64,000 nt of DNA, taken from NCBI GenBank assembly GCA_020205615.1, contig CM035162.1:37996464-38060463 (forward strand). Direction: 5' to 3'. The notes beneath the pieces are model-generated. The model searched no databases and had not been told where the DNA came from. It saw only the letters and a program-made list of their open reading frames with translations. This stretch comes from Panax quinquefolius (lineage: Eukaryota > Streptophyta > Magnoliopsida > Apiales > Araliaceae). The position numbers and the translations under genes are program-made. Shown piece by piece: positions 11,727 through 23,361 of the stretch (positions within the stretch are counted from its first letter, which is position 1; each line of letters opens with the position of its first letter).

Positions 11727-11985
11727 AACATACAGTTTATTTTTGGGTAAGTTGGTTAATTGGCTAATAGAGTACTGACACGCAGGCGAGACTTTATGTG
11801 TGTTAGTATTCTATTGGTCAATTGACCAACTTACCAAAAAATAAACTTCATACTAATCGGATCCAGCAAATCGATATCTCATGGTATTATTAATGGTGTA
11901 AAATTATACATTTTGGATCAAATTTGCACTGTTAATTATGCATCAAAGTGTATGATTTTACACTAATAATTACAGGTTGACGGAT
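11727..11985. repeat. Palindromic MITE-like element
   Basis: A left arm at about 11729-11782 (with GTTTATTTTTGGGTAAGTTGG) pairs with a right arm at about 11800-11851 (CCAACTTACCAAAAAATAAAC) around a short loop. A second inverted pair follows at about 11888-11975 (TGGTGTAAAATTATACATTT against AGTGTATGATTTTACACTA). The nested inverted structure without coding capacity fits a foldback MITE. The exact outer ends were not resolved. Confidence 0.65.
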
Positions 11986-12303
11986 TAGGATTCTCTCCAT
12001 TACACACATTGGTGCAAGAAAAGAAAACCTCCAGAGCCAACTTCACGTTAACTTCTAAGAGAAAAGAATGCAAAACAGAATCTCTCTGTCAATGGAATCT
12101 CTCCATTCTCAAATTCATTATTCAGCAACAATTGGCAACTGTCTTTCTTTTCCTTCATCACTACCACTTTTAAAGGATTACAAATGATGATATAATTCAG
12201 GAAATAAACTGGGAAACAATTAACAACTTAGCAACATAATTTTGAAATTTGAAATAAATAAATAAAAATTGTAACAGCTGAATTAATCTCCATGCTCCAC
12301 GAT

Positions 12304-13176
12304 TCAAGGAGCAGTTTTCGCCTGGAAATTTGCATCAATTGACGACCACTCGGAAGAACTCGACTCCGGCAAGTTTTGATGAACATAGACAACAAATAAT
12401 TCTGGGTGAAGTCGCTTAAGTTCCGAAGCTTGTAGCCAAACTGAATCAGACGGAGGGCGATTTTTTCATTGCACTAAAAATTTGTAATATCCTCCGCGCC
12501 AAGTAGTAACAAACTAGTGATCAAGTATAGAAGCAATTTCATCTCTTGGGGCAGTATTTTAGGGACACGAATAATTGCATCTTGTTGAGCAGGTAAATCC
12601 GTGGGCATTGGCACTTGTTCCTCCGAACCATGAAACTGAGTGAGATCTTCAATGTTGAAAACATGGCTGATTAGGACCCAATCGCTTAACCACCTTAAAA
12701 GGTCCAGCACGCCGAGCATGTAGTTTGGTGAAACTCCCAAGAAGAAAACGTTCAGGCCTTAGGCGGATAAGAACCATGTCGCCAACATCAAAGTGTATGT
12801 CCTTCCGCCTAGTATTTGCAACAGTTGTATTATTGTATATGCTTCTGTGCTGAGAGACAGACGCCGCTTGACTTCTTCATGGATGTCCTTCATGTAGTTA
12901 GAAAAATCTAATGCAGCTTCGCTTGGTCTGAAAGGCAATGTCAGAGAGTGGAGGTCCAACGGAGTGTGGGGGCGAAAACCATAGACCACTTCAAATGGTG
13001 TGCAACTAGTAGAACGATTAACAGATTTATTGAAAGCAAACTCTGCCTGTGGCAATATGAAGTCCCAACTTGCAGTATGGTCTGCTACTAAACAGCTCAA
13101 TAAGTTTCCCAAGCTCCGGTTGGTCACTTCGGTTTGGCCATCAGTTTGAGGATGAAACGCACCGGAAAAATGTAGT
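12304..13176 (-). pseudogene. Old Ty3/gypsy integrase C-terminus and tail (right half of a split gene)
   Basis: Reading on minus from 13176, FHPQTDGQTEVTNRSLGNLL, WDFILPQAEFAFNKSVNRST and PFEVVYGFRPHTPLDL are the end of a gypsy integrase core. SHVFNIEDLTQFHG follows, then a chromodomain-like tail containing QASELKRLHPEL, with a stop at 12304-12306. Frames shift between blocks, so it is decayed. The upstream half of the integrase lies about 30 kb away at 43851-44340, displaced by the nested insertions. Confidence 0.87.
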
Positions 13177-14015
13177 TGTAATACTCTTAACTTTTTATGA
13201 ATAAAGATTTAATTTTCTTCTAAATAATAAAGTGATAATTTAATAAATGTTATAGTTATGAGTGATATGTGCAAATTTTACAAATTAAACAGTTGTCGGG
13301 GAATATTCTTTTTATCTATATTAATATTAAATGACGACGCAATCATCGTTAAGTGAAGCCATAAATGGAATAGTGCATGGGATATAGAAAGTGACAGAAA
13401 TAACCTTTTTATAAAAATAATGGTAAGACTTATCGTTAAACTATTAAAATACCCGGTGATAAAAGTACAGTAATACACGTTGTTCCACAGTGGTACGCGG
13501 TATTGCACATTAGCACACAGTATTGCACAATATCTCTGATTATTGATTCTTACGTAAGAAGTCACTCAGTATTTCATTCAATAATTGCTACAGCAGAAAT
13601 AACATAGTATCTCATATTATTGATTCAATAATTGTTATAGTAACATCTGCACAATATTTTATATTATTAATTGTCACGACATAGTAACTCATATTATTGA
13701 AATGATATTAACTCATAGTAACATCTGCACAATATTCTAATAGATTGCTTGTTCCACTGCAGTTATTGATCTAAAACTTGTTGTCTACTATATTTTATCT
13801 GATTTATTATTGTTGCAGGCTAAAGATAATTTATTCTCCATTATCTTAGTCATAATATTCTTTGCTAGGCTATTTGAGCTCACCCTTTTCTTTTTTGTTC
13901 TATTTTTCTTATCAGGAAATGAAAGTGTAGCTGAGATTAGTCGGGGAGTAGAGTAATGGTCTGAGATAGTTACTATAGAAGTATTCACTATGTTGTGAAA
14001 TAGTGTGATAATAAC
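13177..14015 (+). mobile_element. Degenerate solo gypsy LTR, left part
   Basis: It starts TGTAATACTC, a decayed TGTAAGACCCC, and follows the Tekay-like LTR sequence with many changes. A deletion of roughly 1.7 kb of LTR sequence joins near 13738. It is interrupted at 14015 by the complete element, whose ATAAC duplication lies at 14011-14015 and 43648-43652; the rest of this LTR continues at 43653-43850. It sits inside the old integrase. A clean target duplication is not visible, so its own boundaries have decayed. Confidence 0.8.
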
Positions 14016-14573
14016 TGTAAGACCCCAACTTTTATGAATAAAAGTTAATTTTTGTCTAATATTATTTTTGAATATTATGGTGTGGATTTGATATAATATT
14101 ATAGTTGTGGATAATATTTATAAATTTTGCAAAGTAAGCAAGTTGTCATAAAATATTCGATTGGTCGGGGAATATTCGTTTAATCAGGGAATATTCGTAC
14201 AACGGTACAATCATTAGTGGACCCCACAACAGAATTATTGTCGGAGTTAGAAAACGACAGAAATATCTTTTTATAAAAATAACGGCGAAAATTTTACCGT
14301 TAATTGTTGAATTACCCGTTGATAAAAGTACAGTAATACGCGTGATTGCATAGTAGCACACGGTATTGTACAATATATTTGATTATTGATTCTTACGTAA
14401 GAAGACACTACTCAATAATTGTTACAGTAATTACTGTTCAATATTTTATTTTATTGATTCAATAATTGTTGCGTTGATATTTAATATTATTGTTATTTCA
14501 ATAATTGTCACTGCACAGTATTTTCCATTATCAGATCAATAATTCATATTATTTGAATAATATTATTAGATAG

Positions 14574-17500
14574 TGTTAGTTCCCAGTACGTAGGCACAAT
14601 AGATCTAGAAGGGGGGGGGGGGTTGAATAGATCCTTTTTATTTCAAATACTTTTCTGGTTTATTTTGTATTGCAAATAATTTAGCATATGACAAACATAA
14701 GAATCTTTTCAAGCACATCGGAATAAGTAAAAGATCCTCTTCATTGATATATTCATGATCGTACATACATTGTTCGTAGAGTTAATTCAGTTGTAAGCAG
14801 TTAAAACATACATAGTAGTTATAGCAGTTAATATACATAATGTAAATGACATAAGGTAAAAGACACAAAGGGTTTTAAGTGGTTCAGAGACTAAAGCTCC
14901 TAATCCACTCTTTTGCTTTCAACTAGCAAGATTTTCACTAAGGAAGGGCAGCACCCTGAATCGCTAAGATTCCTTCAAGACCAGCAACCTTGGGACTTCA
15001 GTTCACTAAGAACTCTTCAAGGCCAGCAGCCTTGGAACGCCTCTAGTTCCCTAGGAACTCTTCAAGCCCAACAGGCTTGGAACTTCATTTAGTCTCTCCG
15101 GACAAGGACCCCTCAGGCCCTGGCTTCTTGTTGAGTTGTTTGTTTGTTTGTTTGTTAGAGTTGGTGCTGAGCTGCTAAGATGTCTTCATGCTCTGAACAT
15201 CTTTTGTACTTAGCAGCTTGGCATGATCACCCTTGAAGTGCAGTTGAGTGTTGCATGATGCTCAACTTCTTCAGTTACTCAACCACTTCGGATGATCCCT
15301 TGATGACTACCTTGAAGATCATTCCTCTTAATACATGATGGCTGCACATGATTGGTTTCTAAGATAACTGTAAGCTCTTCTGCTAGGTACTTAGAAACTC
15401 TCTCATGCTTGCCACCATGATGACGTTTATGATCTTCTTTCTTGATACTTGATGCATTCTCATGATGGACTTGCTAAGATGACTGTGAGCTCTTCTCTAT
15501 GGTACTTAGAGTCTTCCCATGATGAACACCAAGATGACATGACGCTCTTCTTTCTCTTGGCAGATCAGAACACTCTTCATGTAGTAGAACTCTCACTTCT
15601 ACTTCTTTCTTTGTCTGACTCTAAGTGTTCTTGGTGGATCGTAGAGTGAGTCTTCGGACTCACTGTCTCACATGATTTAGAACAGTCCACCGTTACTCCA
15701 AACTCGACAACTCCAGCAACCTTTGATCTTTGAAGCTCTAGCAGATTTATACTCCTTCCCAATCTTCCCGTTGGAGAGTAGCCGTTGAAAGCTCTTTGAA
15801 ATGCTTCACATATCTCGAGTTGCTTGGTGCAGACTGAAGATGTGACATGACAACTTTTTCTGACTTTCTGATACTACAGTCTACTGTTTCACCTATCCTG
15901 TCAGATATATCACTTTAATGTCTTGGGCAGGTTGAAGACTTTATTTCCTCCTTCTGATTTCTCGATCAGAGATTGTCCTCTTGCATCGATGCTCTCAATA
16001 AGCACTTGTCCGAATATTACCCTTCAGATTGAACCGTTGCCAATGCTTCAGTCTTCAGCTATTCGAACTCTACGATTCTGATGCATGTCTTCAAGGACCT
16101 AATCGTAGTGTCATGTTGACTGGTAGTGACAACACTACGATCTTGAAGAGTGTTGATTGGATCTTCGATGTAGAACACCTCTTTTTTCTTTTGTGCAGTG
16201 CTTCAACACTTCTGTTTGCCTCGACTATTCTCAGATACTGATGGCTTGACTTCTCTGTTCTGGTCCCTTCTGAATAGCAAGACACTTCAGATTTGTGGCG
16301 TGTCTAGCTCGCTTTCTCCTTGTGATCTCTCGTTCACTTACCATCAATGGACTGATCCAATGCTTAATCACTTTAGCCTTGTTCTTCAGAAGCTGTCCAG
16401 TATCTCTGTATGCACTCCATCAGTTCTTTCTTTGTTTGGAAAATACTACGATCTTGAAGACTTCCAAGATCGTTGTCAACTTATCATATGACATCTACTG
16501 CACTTGCTGACTTTTCTTAGTCAGTTACTGAAGTCTTCTTCTGATCTCCTTGTGGAAGACTTCATCCTGAATGGCTTCACAACTCAACTGGATCTTTGAT
16601 TGGGTTGGTGCTTAGATCTTCTGTTAGCTTGCATGCCATTCGTTGAGTGCTCTCTGGTTTCCTTTAGGATGGGATGTATCTTTGCGAGTCTTAACCATAG
16701 GCTTGGTTCCTTTGGATTTTACGGGAGTGCTCATTCGCCGAGAATCGTATTTGCTTTTACGATTACGCGCCATGCGTTAATGAGCATTAATCGTTGAGGT
16801 CGTAGTTCGCACTCTACGATTTAGCTTTGGTTGTCGCACCCTACGACTTCGTGGATCGAGATCTTGACACTCTCTACGATTTCGCCTTTGTGCTCGATGT
16901 CTTCATCCGATCTTGTTCGACTACGATCTCTCAGATGTAATCAATAGACTTCACGACTCGTGAGTGTAGTCTACGATCCTTTACTTGGCTTCGACATCAG
17001 TAGACTCTATGACTCCTAGTGTAGTCTACGTTTCGGACTTGGCTTCGGCAAATACTCGATCAGCTCGTAGGTAGGCTGTCTCTACGATTCTGAACATGAC
17101 TTCCTCAACAGACTTCGGCTACGAGGAAGTTCTACTTGACATACTACAATCCTTCCTCGTCTCTCTTGGCAGTCTACGAACTCCGAGATCTACTATCTTG
17201 CAGACTACGATTCTGCCTCGACAACTCTCGAGTTCTTCTTAACTATCCTGGCAGACTACGATTTCTGGTGCAGTGCTTGACAATCAGACAAGCCTATCTA
17301 TTACATAATTAGATCAACCTAACATGCTTGATCTTTCTATGTTTATAGTCCTTGTACATCATTTCTTTTTAAGGACTTTACAAAGCTATTTTGCTTATGT
17401 AGGATCAACCTAATATACTTGATCAATTCATTCTAAGTCCTTGTACACATGTTTCTATTATCTATCAAAGGACTTTACAACTTTTCTTAATGCAAGCATA

Positions 17501-17600
17501 CTTGCACATTCATATGCATATGCATGTTATGAATGAATCTTATATACAGTGAACATCTATATTTCTAAAACAGATAATCATGAATGTCATTTATAATGAT
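14574..17600 (-). repeat. Long LTR of the truncated Sirevirus fragment
   Basis: The left end is clear (TGTTAG); the right end is only approximate. The LTR contains two TTCAAGGCCAGCAGCCTTGG-like blocks (about 14970-15090) and, from about 16060 to 17290, very many CTACGATT/CTACGATC words. It is about twice as long as the 1.5-kb LTRs of its relatives in this window, so it may be a different subfamily or include extra insertions. Confidence 0.65.
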
Positions 17601-17770
17601 GTGGAATTTAATACATTGATATTCTGCAGCCTGGATCCAGAACATACCTAACTAGTTAGAGATGTACCTCTTTGGCTCCATGTATGTTTCCAGGATGTCT
17701 GTTGATCAACTAATCATCTGTTTGACCTTTTTGTTCCTGTTCCCCTTGGGATGATGACTTTTCTACTTTG

Positions 17771-17990
17771 CTTTTCTCCCCCTCAGATGTATGTTTCTCT
17801 TTTTCTTTTGGCTCCCCCTCAGCTTCGGCATACATAAGCTCATCATTCTTTGGCTCCCCTCAGAAGATGACTCTGCCTCTTCTTCTGCTATCTGCTTCTT
17901 TGACTTCTTCTCTTGTTTGATCTTCTTGCTCTTCCTTGGATGCCTCTTGCTCTTGCTCTTTCTATGCCTCTTTTCTCCCCCTTTTTGTCA
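17771..17990 (-). promoter_or_regulatory. Cluster of polypurine-tract copies
   Basis: Read on minus, GGGGGAG or GGGGAG occurs four times: near 17980 (CAAAAAGGGGGAGAAAAG), 17855, 17815 and 17780. Multiplied polypurine tracts near the 3' LTR are a known Sirevirus trait; which one primed replication cannot be told here. Confidence 0.6.
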
Positions 17991-18091
17991 TTAATCACTT
18001 GGGAGAGCTGCTCCATGTTGGACATAAGCTGCTCCATCAGGTAGGAGGAGTTGTCAACTTCAAACTTGAGTTCCTGTTGGCCTATCTCAAA

Positions 18092-18640
18092 TTACACTGA
18101 GAGAGATTGCTTCATATTGTCAATCTTGTCAGAGAGGACTTGGATCTGATCTTCACTGGCCTTCTTCGCTTGTAGTGCATCTGCCTTCTGATCACTCATG
18201 ACCTTCAGATAGATGTTATCTCTCTCTTTGAGTTTGAGAGATACATCAGCTATAGTAGCTTGAAGTCTGTTCTGGAATGGATTATCTGCTGCTGCTGTCA
18301 GCTTCTGTGACTCTTCCGTGAATAAAGATATTTTCTCAATTAGTTCATCAGAATTTTTGATCAACTTATTCTCCACAGATATTTGATCATCTGGTTGGGC
18401 AGCTCCTTGTTAAGTATCAAATTGAGCTCTACGATCCTCTTCCTTGGACAGATTTTTCAAGGTGTTAAAAATCTGAAGAATCGTTGAGTTCCAATCACTG
18501 GTTGAGGATGAAGGAATGTCTGATAGTAGTGCTTGAGCAGATGGAGGTTTCTGATTTTGAATTTTAACATCATCAGCAGTAGAGTGAACAGACTCTACGA
18601 TCATCTCCTTGGTCATGATCCTTATTCCTTCAGAGTCCAC
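18092..18640 (-). pseudogene. C-terminal part of a Sirevirus post-pol reading frame
   Basis: Two frames on minus, separated by a stop near 18410 and a shift, are Lys/Glu/Ser-rich. The second (18376 to 18092) has heptad-like spacing (KLKERDNIYLKVMSDQKADA) and reads as a coiled coil. Position between the polypurine cluster and the missing pol fits the variable ORF that follows pol in Sireviruses. I recognise no catalytic motif. Confidence 0.5.
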
Positions 18641-19908
18641 TCTACGATTGTAGGGGATATAGTGATTTCCAGCATGGCGATAGACTTTGAAGTGAGGTTG
18701 GTCTTTAATCAGTTTGGTGGCAAACTTCTTTACTCTTGGAATTTAAACTTACTATGGTAAGTATTGCTTCTATAATTCCTGAAATTAGTAGAATATCCTT
18801 GATATTTGCGCTTCATCCAGTATCTTTTCATGAAAATATTATTCTGAGCATTCTTAATAAGTTTTAACCTTTTCATGCCAGAGTACTATTCACGGGATAC
18901 TATTCCCGAAGTACTATTTAAGGGGTATTATTCACTCGGGTACTATTCATGATAAAAATTAATTTCTTTTCTGTCCAAATCATTTTTGATACAATATTAT
19001 TCTTGAATTTTACTCCACAAAGCAGTATCATGTTGACAATTTGGACATTATTGAATTCTGGATAAATTAAATTATAAATCTTTAGAATTTATCATTTGCT
19101 TGCATTTAATTGAATTCGTATATCATTGTCATCATCATCATCATCATGTTTATATTGTTATGAAAGTCATCTTTGGCACGTAGTGCATAGATTGGCTGTT
19201 AATTGGTATGATTATAACCAGGGATCATTCTGTATAATAATGACCCGTAATGTTACAAATGATGTGGTAAAAGTCATCATTGGCCCGTAGTGCATTGATG
19301 GGCAGTGGTTGGCATGATCATGACCATTGGTGATAACCCGAATATCCTTGGCCCGTAGTGCATGGATAATACCGTGATGTGGACTATTTATTGAGCTGAG
19401 TCTCAGCGATACAATTGATGATAAACTTTTTAAATCATAGAAGATAATAGATATCATGTTCTACTTGACTCTTCTAATGGATTGCTGGTTCCACTGCAGT
19501 TAAACTTGTTGTCTATTATATTCTATCAGTTTAACACTGTTTAAGGCTAACGATAATTTATTCTGCATTATCTTAGTCATAATATTCTTTACTGGGCTAG
19601 TTGAGCTCACCATTTGCTTTCATTGTTCTCTTCAGGAAATGAGAATATAATATTTGGGACTAGTCGGGGAGCGAGTAATTGGTCCGTATAGGTGGCTATA
19701 ATAGTCATCACTAATATGTGAAATAGTGTGATAATAATTATAATGAGGACTTTATTTGAGTTTTTATACTCTCCACGAGACATTATCTGTGTTGAAACTC
19801 TCAGCTACGTTTTGTAGTACTGTAACAAAGAAGTTTGTATTTAAATTACATACCGTGTATTTGGCGACTCAAGATGGGTGATGTATACCTATTTTGGGGC
19901 GCCACAAC

Positions 19909-19925
19909 AGTATCAAAGATTAGGA
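19909..19925 (+). promoter_or_regulatory. Primer-binding site of the complete gypsy element
   Basis: Immediately after the LTR comes AGTATCAAAGATTAGG, a near match to TGGTATCAGAGCTAAGG, the complement of the initiator tRNA-Met 3' end. A few mismatches suggest decay. Confidence 0.65.
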
Positions 19926-20090
19926 TATGATCCCTGGCTGAGATGTGAGACTAGAACTAGGAGGGGAGAGACGGGAAATTCCTTCGCTAGTATGACCTAC
20001 CTAAGTTATTTGGTATTTATTTGGTCGGTTAGAGTATAGGGATAATATGCGAAATGTTAATTAATCCTTGTTTTGTGGCAGTATTTGATA

Positions 20091-21270
20091 ATGGCATCCG
20101 AAAATGTTGAGATAACCAATGAAGCACATGAGACCGTTGAGTCACCAATGATCAATACCCAGGATAATGTGCATCAGGATGACAATAATCCTCAGGAAAC
20201 CAACATCACCGACCAAATAATGAACGATGGGATGTTCAGAGGCTTTATGAATTCATGTAACATTAGGCGAGAGTGACTCCTGTTCAAAATGCAGGTGGAC
20301 ACTGACAACTCTCGGATGGTCACCGCTAAGCAGTTCAAGGAACTGGGACCACCGGAGTTTTTGGGAGAGACAAAACCACTTAAGGCGGAGGCGTGGATAA
20401 AGCAAATCACCAAGATATTTGATGTCTTGGGGTGCTCCAAGGAGCAAAAGGTTCCCTTTGCCGCCTTCATGTTGCGAGAAAAAGTTCCAAGAACTGTTCA
20501 ACGACAAGTACTTTTTCGAAAGTATTCGTCACATGAAATAGGTGGAGTTCATCAAGCTAGAGCAAAATAATATGACCGTGTCACAATACGAAGCTAAGTT
20601 TTCCGAGTTATCCCAATTTACGTCCCACTTGGTTGATAATGAGGAGAGAATGACGCGGATGTTTTTAAGAGGTTTGAAACCTGAGATACTTCAGTACCTA
20701 ATTTCTCACAATCTGTGTTTGTATTCAGATGTTGTAAATAGGGTTCAATTATTGGAATGCGATAATGAGTCAACTCAACCAAGAGAGAGAAGTCGGCAAA
20801 TTGATAATACCAGTGGTAACAGTCATCGAAGTGGTGACAACAAACGTGGAGGGAATCAACATGCCAGAAATGGTAACCACTTCGGTGGTAATCATGGCCA
20901 AGATAATAGAAGTGGAAATTTTAAGAAGAGAAAATTCAATAATGATGGAAAGACGTTAGCACCAGCACCTGTTGTTAAAGAAGGAGAACAAACGCCGCTC
21001 GTATGTTACAAATGCAGAGGGGAGGGACACATCAGTCCAAACTGTACGCAGCAACCCCAAAGCATGTTACAATTGTGGAAGAGAAGGTCACCTAGCCCGA
21101 TTTTTTCGAGCACCAAAGTCAAGTCCAGTTGGGATGGAGGCATCAAAGGCCGTCCCAAACAAGACAAAACTGGTAGTTCATGGAAGAACATTTGTCGTAA
21201 CCTCCCAAAAAGTGAGGAATCCGAACGAGGTGATCACGGATAAGCTAATCATAAACTCTAGCGAAGTCTA
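20091..21270 (+). pseudogene. Gypsy gag (capsid and nucleocapsid), broken
   Basis: It starts at ATG 20091 (MASENVEITNEAH). Landmarks are FLGETKPLKAEAWIKQITKI of the capsid (about 20360-20420), EFIKLEQNNMTVSQYEAKF (from 20545) and LRGLKPEILQYLISH. Two zinc knuckles follow: CYKCRGEGHISPNC (from 21004) and, in another frame, CYNCGREGHLARFF (from 21068), where the last ligand cysteine has become phenylalanine. A stop follows IRRE at 20276, there are frameshifts near 20480-20545 and between the knuckles, and part of the capsid appears deleted. Confidence 0.88.
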
Positions 21271-21650
21271 AACTTATTTGATACCGGTTCTATCCATTCT
21301 TTTATTTCTCTTACTTGCGTTCAACGTTTAAATTTAACTCTAGAGAAATTAGACTTTGACCTATCTGTTGAAACTCTGTTGGGAGAAACCTTCATTACAT
21401 CCACTGTTTATAAGTCTTGTTTGATTCAAATCGGTAACCGCACATTACATGTAGATCTTATCTATGTGAAAATGCTTGTATTTGATGTGATTTTAGGAAT
21501 TGATTGGTTAACTACCCATCATGCTAAAATTGATTGTTTTCGTAAGGTTGTTAACTTTCATATTCCTAACCAACCTATACTACGAATTCAAACGACCAAA
21601 CCACTAAAGTCAATACTGTCATATCAAGCCATAAAGCTATCCGTCTATTG
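21271..21650 (+). pseudogene. Gypsy aspartic protease domain
   Basis: LFDTGSIHSFIS near 21275-21310 contains the DTG catalytic triad of retroviral-type aspartic proteases. VFDVILGIDWLTTHHAKIDC (about 21480-21535) is the conserved second part of the domain. A frame break separates it from gag, and the frame stops at 21649-21651 before the reverse transcriptase. Confidence 0.85.
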
Positions 21651-23078
21651 AAAAATGGATGTCAAGCTTTCTTAGCCCATGTCATGAATTTAAACGAAAA
21701 TGCGTCAGATTTGAATGATATCTCTATTGTTAATAAATTTCTTGACGTATTCACTGAATAACTTCCTGGCCTACCCCCGGAGCGTGAAATCGAGTTTGGT
21801 ATTGACCTTGAACCCGATACAAAACCCATTTCTAAAGCCCCATATCGAATGACTCCTATTGAACTTCAGGAGTTAAAAACCCAACTGCAGGAGTTGTTAG
21901 ACATTGGTTTCATTCGTCCTAGATGGGAGTATACGACTTTGCATTGACTATCGGGAGTTGAATCATGTCAACAACAAAAATAGGTACCCGTTACCTCGTA
22001 TAGATGACCTGTTTGACTAGTTGTAAGGTGCCAAATTCTTTTCAAAGATTGATCTTCGTTCCGGATATCACCAATTGAAGATTAAAATTGATGACATTCC
22101 AAAGACTGCTTTTAGAACTCGGTACGAGCATTACGAATTCCTAGTCATGTCCTTTGGGTTAACTAATGCTCATGATACCTTCATGGATATGATGAACCGA
22201 GTATTCAAGGAATATTTAGATCACTTTGTGGTCGTCTTTATTGATGACATCCTCATTTACTCCAAAAGTCATGAAGATCATGAGCAACACTTGAGGCTGA
22301 TACTCCAAAAGCTTTATGAGAACAAGTTATATGCCAAGTTGAAGAAATGCGAGTTCTGGCTTAAGGAAGTAGCATTCCTTGGGCATGAGATATCAAATCA
22401 TGGAATATATGTTGACCCGACGAAGATTAAAGTAATATAAAGCTGGGAGCAACCAAGTCGATGAATCAAGTACGTAGCTTTATGGGTTTGAAATTTGGTT
22501 ATTATCGGAGATTCGTGGAAGGATTTTCTCGAATCGCTACTCCATTAACTCAGCTGACTCGAAAAGATACAAAATTCGATTGGAGCGAGGAAAGTGAGAA
22601 GAGTTTTTAAGAACTCAAGAAGAGACTCATTTCAGCACCTGTTCTGATAATACCATCTGGTTCGGAGGGATTTGTCATCTACAGTGATGCTTCAGGTAAA
22701 GGTTTAGGATGTGTTCTCATGCAACATAGGAAAGTCATAGCCTATGCCTCACGACAACTCAAAGAATATGTGAGGAATTATCCTACTCATGATCTAGAGT
22801 TGGCAGCTGTCGTTTTCGCACTTAAAATCTGGAGGCATTACCTATATGGGGAGAAGGTGGAGATCTTTACGGATCATAAAAGCCTCAAATATTTTTTCAC
22901 TCAAAAGGAACTCAACATGCGGCAACGATGTTGGCTTGAATTGTTGAAAGATTATGATCATACTATTCAATACCATCTTGGAAAAACATACGTGGTAGCT
23001 GACGCATTGAGTAGAAGATCATATATGGGTGCGAGTGCGATATTTTCAACGCAAAGGCCCATTTTGTATGACTTCTAA
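21651..23078 (+). pseudogene. Gypsy reverse transcriptase and RNase H
   Basis: [15 protein letters not shown] opens the domain near 21770. A deletion after GFIRP (about 21920) removes the SPWGAPVLFVKKKDG region. [14 protein letters not shown] follows near 22047. [14 protein letters not shown], with the catalytic FIDD, lies near 22226-22268. RNase H begins near 22673 ([12 protein letters not shown]), and [49 protein letters not shown] and VADALSRR follow up to about 23020. Stops and shifts occur near 21760, 22017 and 22438. Confidence 0.92.
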
Positions 23079-23114
23079 AGAATAGAGATAGAGATAAAGA
23101 CTCCAGGGACCCAC

Positions 23115-23361
23115 ATGATGATGGAAAATATACGAGTAGAACCGAATTTAATCGAAAAAGTTAAAGTTTCTCAAACTACAGACCTGGAGCTGATGCGTAT
23201 GAAGAAGAAAGTGCAAGAAGGTGCTAATTTGGAAGCAAGAATCGATGAAGAAGGAATACTTCGAGTCAACTCCAGACTTTATTTTCCTAATAATTCTGAC
23301 TTAAAGTATAAAATCATGAGGGAGGCGCACAACACACCATTTACAATTCATCTTGGAGTTC
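23115..23361 (+). pseudogene. Gypsy integrase N-terminal region, cut by the Sirevirus
   Basis: The segment after RNase H reads LRVNSRLYFPNNSDLKYKIM, then REAHNTPFTIHLG, the start of the integrase zinc-binding region (HHCC). The frame then runs into the Sirevirus LTR at 23362. About 40-45 residues, including the CxxC half of the zinc motif, are missing when compared with the continuation at 35777. Confidence 0.85.

Larger units (their letters stand above)
14574..18740 (-). mobile_element. Truncated Sirevirus-type copia fragment
   Basis: It starts TGTTAGTTCCC and soon carries the TCTAGAAGGGGG...TTGAATAGAT words shared with the LTRs at 23362, 34246 and 41996. After an LTR of about 3 kb come several polypurine-like runs and a coiled-coil reading frame on minus. 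The element then breaks off at 18740, where gypsy LTR sequence resumes; pol and gag are missing. GATAG precedes it at 14569-14573, but no matching duplication exists on the right because of the deletion. Confidence 0.8.
14016..19906 (+). repeat. 5' LTR of the complete gypsy element, interrupted
   Basis: LTR sequence is present at 14016-14573 and about 18741-19906; a Sirevirus-type fragment lies between. About 1 kb of LTR matching 39980-40985 of the partner LTR is missing at the right junction, so the nested element removed or lost it. The right part shows the CCCGTAGTGCAT motif repeats (about 19173-19370) and the short TACTATTCACGGG repeats (about 18885-18955) typical of this LTR. Confidence 0.88.

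Noticed and set aside
13177..13181. Target duplication for the degenerate solo LTR
   Set aside because: The flanks (GTAGT on the left, AAGTC on the right) do not match; the boundary bases have probably mutated.
14146..14373. Minus-strand open frame repeated at 39548-39775
   Set aside because: It lies in both LTRs of the gypsy element, antisense to it. Conservation reflects LTR identity, not coding selection.
16029..16797. Cluster of plus-strand frames in the Sirevirus LTR
   Set aside because: They overlap in different frames, share no family, and sit in LTR sequence rich in the CTACGAT word.
19212..19457. Minus-strand open frame repeated at 41442-41687
   Set aside because: Again an LTR-borne antisense frame explained by the CCCGTAGTGCAT repeats.
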